A DNA stretch of 7,998 nt, taken from the NCBI GenBank assembly GCA_037969565.1, contig JBBKXQ010000005.1, positions 1 through 7,998 on the forward strand. Reading direction: 5' to 3'. The position numbers were made by a program, and so were the translations under genes. Positions 5,531 through 7,998 of the stretch are shown here, in pieces (positions within the stretch are counted from its first letter, which is position 1; each line of letters begins with the position of its first letter). Below the pieces are notes generated by a model. The model was given only the letters and a program-made list of their open reading frames with translations. It was not told the DNA's origin and ran no database searches. Source of the DNA: SZUA-35 sp037969565 (GTDB taxonomy: Bacteria > Actinomycetota > Acidimicrobiia > Acidimicrobiales > SZUA-35).

Positions 5531-6154
5531 GTGTCGCTGCTTTCCCGGAAACCGGGAGAGGCTCGTCGTCGAGGTACGCCGGCAGACCTTTTGGTCATCG
5601 GACTCGGTAACCCCGGGTCCGAATTCGAGTCGACCCGACACAACGTCGGGGCTGACACGGTCATGTTGCTGGCTCAACGCCACAACGAGAAGCTGAGCCG
5701 GGGCAAGGAACGGGCTCTGGCGGCCGAGTTGCGCATCGGCTCGAAGCGAGTGGCGGTTGCCTTTCCGCAGACGTTCATGAACAACTCGGGCGAATCGGTG
5801 CGGCTCCTGGCCCGCCGGTTCGGCATCGACGATGCCGAACAAGTGATCGTGGTGCACGACGAACTCGACCTCGACGTCGGTCGTCTCAAGCTCAAACAGG
5901 GTGGCGGTTTGGCCGGCCACAACGGCCTTCGCTCGATCACCCAGCACCTCGGAACCACCGACTATCTGCGTCTCCGTATCGGAATCGGCCGACCGCCGTC
6001 ATCCCAGGCCGGGCGCGACTTCGTCTTGCGTCGGCCCGGCAAGGCCGAACGGGTGGATCTCGACATTTCGATTGCCCGAGCCGCCGATGCCATCGAACAG
6101 CTTCTCGTCGAGGGTCTCGACGCCACGATGAGCACCATCAATCGACGGTCCTGA
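5531..6154 (+). CDS. pth: Peptidyl-tRNA hydrolase
   Basis: Pth cleaves peptidyl-tRNAs that drop off stalled ribosomes and so recycles tRNA. The active-site set is complete: G-L-G-N-P-G (Asn27), T-R-H-N-V-G (catalytic His37, E. coli His20), T-F-M-N-N-S-G (Asn84), H-D-E-L-D (Asp110, E. coli Asp93) and G-H-N-G-L-R-S (Asn131). The total is 207 residues. The GTG start leaves about 17 basic residues (SRKPGEARRRG) ahead of the conserved core, a modest extension over E. coli Pth. The start lies 9 bases after the rplY stop, and AGGAG at 5514-5518, inside the end of rplY, is 12 bases upstream, so the two are probably co-translated. I saw no better downstream start before the first motif. Confidence 0.95.
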   Translation: MSLLSRKPGEARRRGTPADLLVIGLGNPGSEFESTRHNVGADTVMLLAQRHNEKLSRGKERALAAELRIGSKRVAVAFPQTFMNNSGESVRLLARRFGIDDAEQVIVVHDELDLDVGRLKLKQGGGLAGHNGLRSITQHLGTTDYLRLRIGIGRPPSSQAGRDFVLRRPGKAERVDLDISIARAADAIEQLLVEGLDATMSTINRRS

Positions 6155-6191
6155 GCAGCATCCACCGTCTGACCTTGGTTACCGTGTCGTG

Positions 6192-6662
6192 ATGCGTCGT
6201 CGATCGGTTCAATCATCACCAACGCGCTGGGTCGTTTTCGTTGGCTTCATGATGGTCGTCGGGGTTCTGTCGATGGCCGACCGAGCGCCCGATCTGATCC
6301 ATGGTCTCCTCGCAACGACTCGGGATCAGGCCCATGCCCTGGAAATCCGATTCGGAACCGACTTCGTCGACCGAGGCGATCTGCCCTTCGAGTGGGACAC
6401 GATGAGCCACTTCATGTCGTGGGCTGCCGCTGGCCTTCTCGGTCACATCATGGTTCGGCGCCGATTCTCCTCGGTCCTTCTGGGCCTCGGACTGTTTGCC
6501 ATGTCGGCCGCGATCGAGGTGGCCCAACCCTTCCTCTCGTCCACACGATCCCTTTCGCTCACCGACCTCACGGCCAACGGACTCGGCATCATCCTCGGTA
6601 TCTCGATGGCGGCAATCGTCACCCGTATTGCTGTTCGTCCGAGGCATCTCCTCACACCCTGA
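6192..6662 (+). CDS. VanZ-like family membrane protein
   Basis: This 156-residue protein has hydrophobic spans at about 12-28, 76-88, 95-109 and 128-146, so it is a small multi-span inner-membrane protein. The VanZ-like pattern is visible: D-T-M-S-H-F (69-74), E-V-A-Q-P-F (109-114), then S-T-R-S-L-S-L-T-D-L-T-A-N-G-L-G (117-132), matching the family's E..Q....R...D...N..G signature. VanZ of enterococci gives low-level teicoplanin resistance; most chromosomal members have no known job, and a role in envelope polymers is only inferred. A GTG at 6189 directly before the ATG is an equal start choice. It lies 37 bases after pth and 17 bases before mfd with no terminator seen, so it is likely co-transcribed. 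No Shine-Dalgarno is evident. Confidence 0.8.
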   Translation: MRRRSVQSSPTRWVVFVGFMMVVGVLSMADRAPDLIHGLLATTRDQAHALEIRFGTDFVDRGDLPFEWDTMSHFMSWAAAGLLGHIMVRRRFSSVLLGLGLFAMSAAIEVAQPFLSSTRSLSLTDLTANGLGIILGISMAAIVTRIAVRPRHLLTP

Positions 6663-6679
6663 CCGCCTAGCCTGACTCG

Positions 6680-7998
6680 GTGAGTTTCCAGCGCTTGCCG
6701 CGCCTTGTTGCCGAGGACGAATCAATCACCCGAGTGATCGGTAGGGCAACCACGGTCTTGGCTGTTGCCGAGCCGGCCCGGGCCATCACGATTGCGGCCC
6801 TCGTGGAGGGTTCGAGTCGCAAACCCGTCCTCGTTGCGGTCCCCACAACGGGCGATGCCGACCGAATCGCCAACGACCTGCGTCTCTACCTCGGTGCCGA
6901 CGACGTCCTCACGTTCCCGGCCTGGGAGACGTTGCCTTTCGAGCGGGTGAGTCCGTCGATCGAGGCCATGGGCCAGCGGATGCGCACGCTCTGGTATCTG
7001 CGGGATCCCGAACAGAGCCCGCGTGTCATCGTGGCTCCTGTCCGAGCCCTCGTGCAACGACTCGGCCCTCACGTCGACGAAGTCGAACCGATCGTGGTCG
7101 GCAGTGGTGACCAGCTCGATCCTCAACGCCTGGTGGCCGATCTCGTTGCCATGGGATACCGCCGCGAGCCTCAGGTGGAACATCGAGGCGAAGTCGCAAT
7201 CCGGGGGTCGATCGTCGATGTCTATCCTTCTACCGCCGACGCCCCGATCAGGATCGACCTCTGGGGCGACGAAGTCGATCGACTGACCGAATTCACCGTC
7301 AACGATCAACGGTCGACCATCGACATCGCCGAAACAGAGATCTTTCCCTGCCGGGAGCTGCTGGTCACCGACGACGTTCGGGCTCGAGCCGAACAACTGA
7401 TCGGCGAGGCTCCCTGGGGTCGCGAACAGTGGCAACGGTTGGCCGACGGCGAGATCTTCGACGGGATGGAGAGCTGGTTGCCCTGGCTTTCCGACGACGA
7501 GCGAGTGCTCCCCGATCTCCTGCAACGGGACGCCCTGGTGGTGCTCGTCGAACCCCGACGCATGCGCGATCGTGGCGCCGATCTCCTGGCTGAGGAGGCC
7601 GATCTGGCCACAACTCTGGCTCGGACCTGGGGCGCTGTCGCCGACAGCACGAAGTCCGGTGAAGACGAGTTCCCCCGGCTCCATCTCTCTTTCGATCGGC
7701 TACTCGCCACCACCGACGCGCCCGTGATCACAGCCATGTCGGTGCCCGAAGGGCCCCATGTTGCGGTGCTGCCGGCCTCCAGTTGGCCCGAGCCGGGCGA
7801 GGCGCTGGCGGCGCACATCCAACAACTTCTCAACGATGGTGGGCGGGTCATCGTCACCGCCGACGGTGCAGGTTCCGCCGCCCGTGTGCTCGATCTACTC
7901 GCCGATTGGGGGATCCACCCGATCGACCACGGCCCCACCCACCCGGAGATGATCATCCCCGGAGCGCTGGCCATCGTGGTGCCCCTGCTCCTCGGCTT
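6680..7998 (+). CDS. mfd: Transcription-repair coupling factor Mfd, N-terminal part (3' end outside window)
   Basis: Mfd displaces RNA polymerase stalled at DNA lesions and recruits UvrA for nucleotide excision repair. Frame 2 is open for 439 codons to the window edge; full Mfd is usually about 1150 residues. Visible is the UvrB-homology module: V-P-T-T-G-D-A-D-R-I, W-E-T-L-P-F-E-R-V-S-P (from residue 82), and R-G-E-V-A-I-R-G-S-I-V-D-V-Y-P (169-183) followed by a W-G-D-E-V-D-R-L stretch, as in the UvrA-binding part of UvrB. The RNA-polymerase-interacting domain and the helicase/translocase motor lie beyond the window. An in-frame TAG at 6668-6670 makes GTG 6680 the first possible start, and the protein then begins MSFQRLPRLVAED. 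There is no clear Shine-Dalgarno. It follows the VanZ-like gene by 17 bases. Confidence 0.95.
   Translation, partial: MSFQRLPRLVAEDESITRVIGRATTVLAVAEPARAITIAALVEGSSRKPVLVAVPTTGDADRIANDLRLYLGADDVLTFPAWETLPFERVSPSIEAMGQRMRTLWYLRDPEQSPRVIVAPVRALVQRLGPHVDEVEPIVVGSGDQLDPQRLVADLVAMGYRREPQVEHRGEVAIRGSIVDVYPSTADAPIRIDLWGDEVDRLTEFTVNDQRSTIDIAETEIFPCRELLVTDDVRARAEQLIGEAPWGREQWQRLADGEIFDGMESWLPWLSDDERVLPDLLQRDALVVLVEPRRMRDRGADLLAEEADLATTLARTWGAVADSTKSGEDEFPRLHLSFDRLLATTDAPVITAMSVPEGPHVAVLPASSWPEPGEALAAHIQQLLNDGGRVIVTADGAGSAARVLDLLADWGIHPIDHGPTHPEMIIPGALAIVVPLLLG

Noticed and set aside
4721..5947. Antisense open frame of 408 codons opposite rplY and pth
   Set aside because: Both genes on the + strand have complete family motifs; the antisense product has no domain and a composition typical of a complement frame.
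6722..7684. Antisense open frame of 320 codons opposite mfd
   Set aside because: Mfd motifs are continuous on the + strand through this region; the reverse product is unrecognisable.

Overview
The window is a GC-rich stretch of a high-GC Gram-positive chromosome and holds mostly core housekeeping genes, nearly all on the + strand. Three things point to Actinobacteria: an Rpf-type transglycosylase domain, a 33-residue bS22-type ribosomal peptide, and the order rpf-rsmA-ispE followed by glmU-prs-rplY-pth-mfd, which I recall from mycobacteria and their relatives. The divergent, compact protein versions suggest a deep branch such as Acidimicrobiia. That placement is inference, not something the sequence proves.

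Region 1 (1-2022) is an operon-like run. It has the C-terminal end of a secreted resuscitation-promoting-factor-like protein with a Pro/Ala/Thr repeat linker, then rsmA (16S rRNA dimethyladenosine methyltransferase), then ispE (CDP-ME kinase of the MEP isoprenoid pathway). ispE overlaps rsmA by one base (TGATG). rsmA has no ATG, GTG or TTG in frame ahead of its conserved N-terminus.

Region 2 (2023-2574) is a junction. A tiny minus-strand gene for ribosomal protein bS22 converges on ispE and has a promoter-like sequence that would give an almost leaderless mRNA. Then come about 245 bases with short direct repeats, and a complete tRNA-Gln(TTG) with an encoded CCA end.

Region 3 (2575-4782) holds glmU and prs, both in UDP-GlcNAc/nucleotide-sugar and PRPP metabolism. 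The GlmU is unusual: its nucleotide-binding loop has lost the consensus glycines and catalytic Arg, and the protein ends before the acetyltransferase active site. The spacer before prs holds a 13-bp direct repeat, a perfect 6-1-6 inverted repeat, and a 30-bp tandem duplication carrying the prs start codon.

Region 4 (4783-7998) holds rplY (bL25/CTC), pth (peptidyl-tRNA hydrolase), a small VanZ-like membrane protein, and the first 439 codons of mfd (transcription-repair coupling factor), which runs off the window. The shared theme is translation (rsmA, bS22, tRNA-Gln, rplY, pth) with cell-envelope and precursor supply (rpf, ispE, glmU, prs). I see no mobile element, CRISPR array or defence system. 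The candidates for something new are the degenerate GlmU and the glmU-prs junction.
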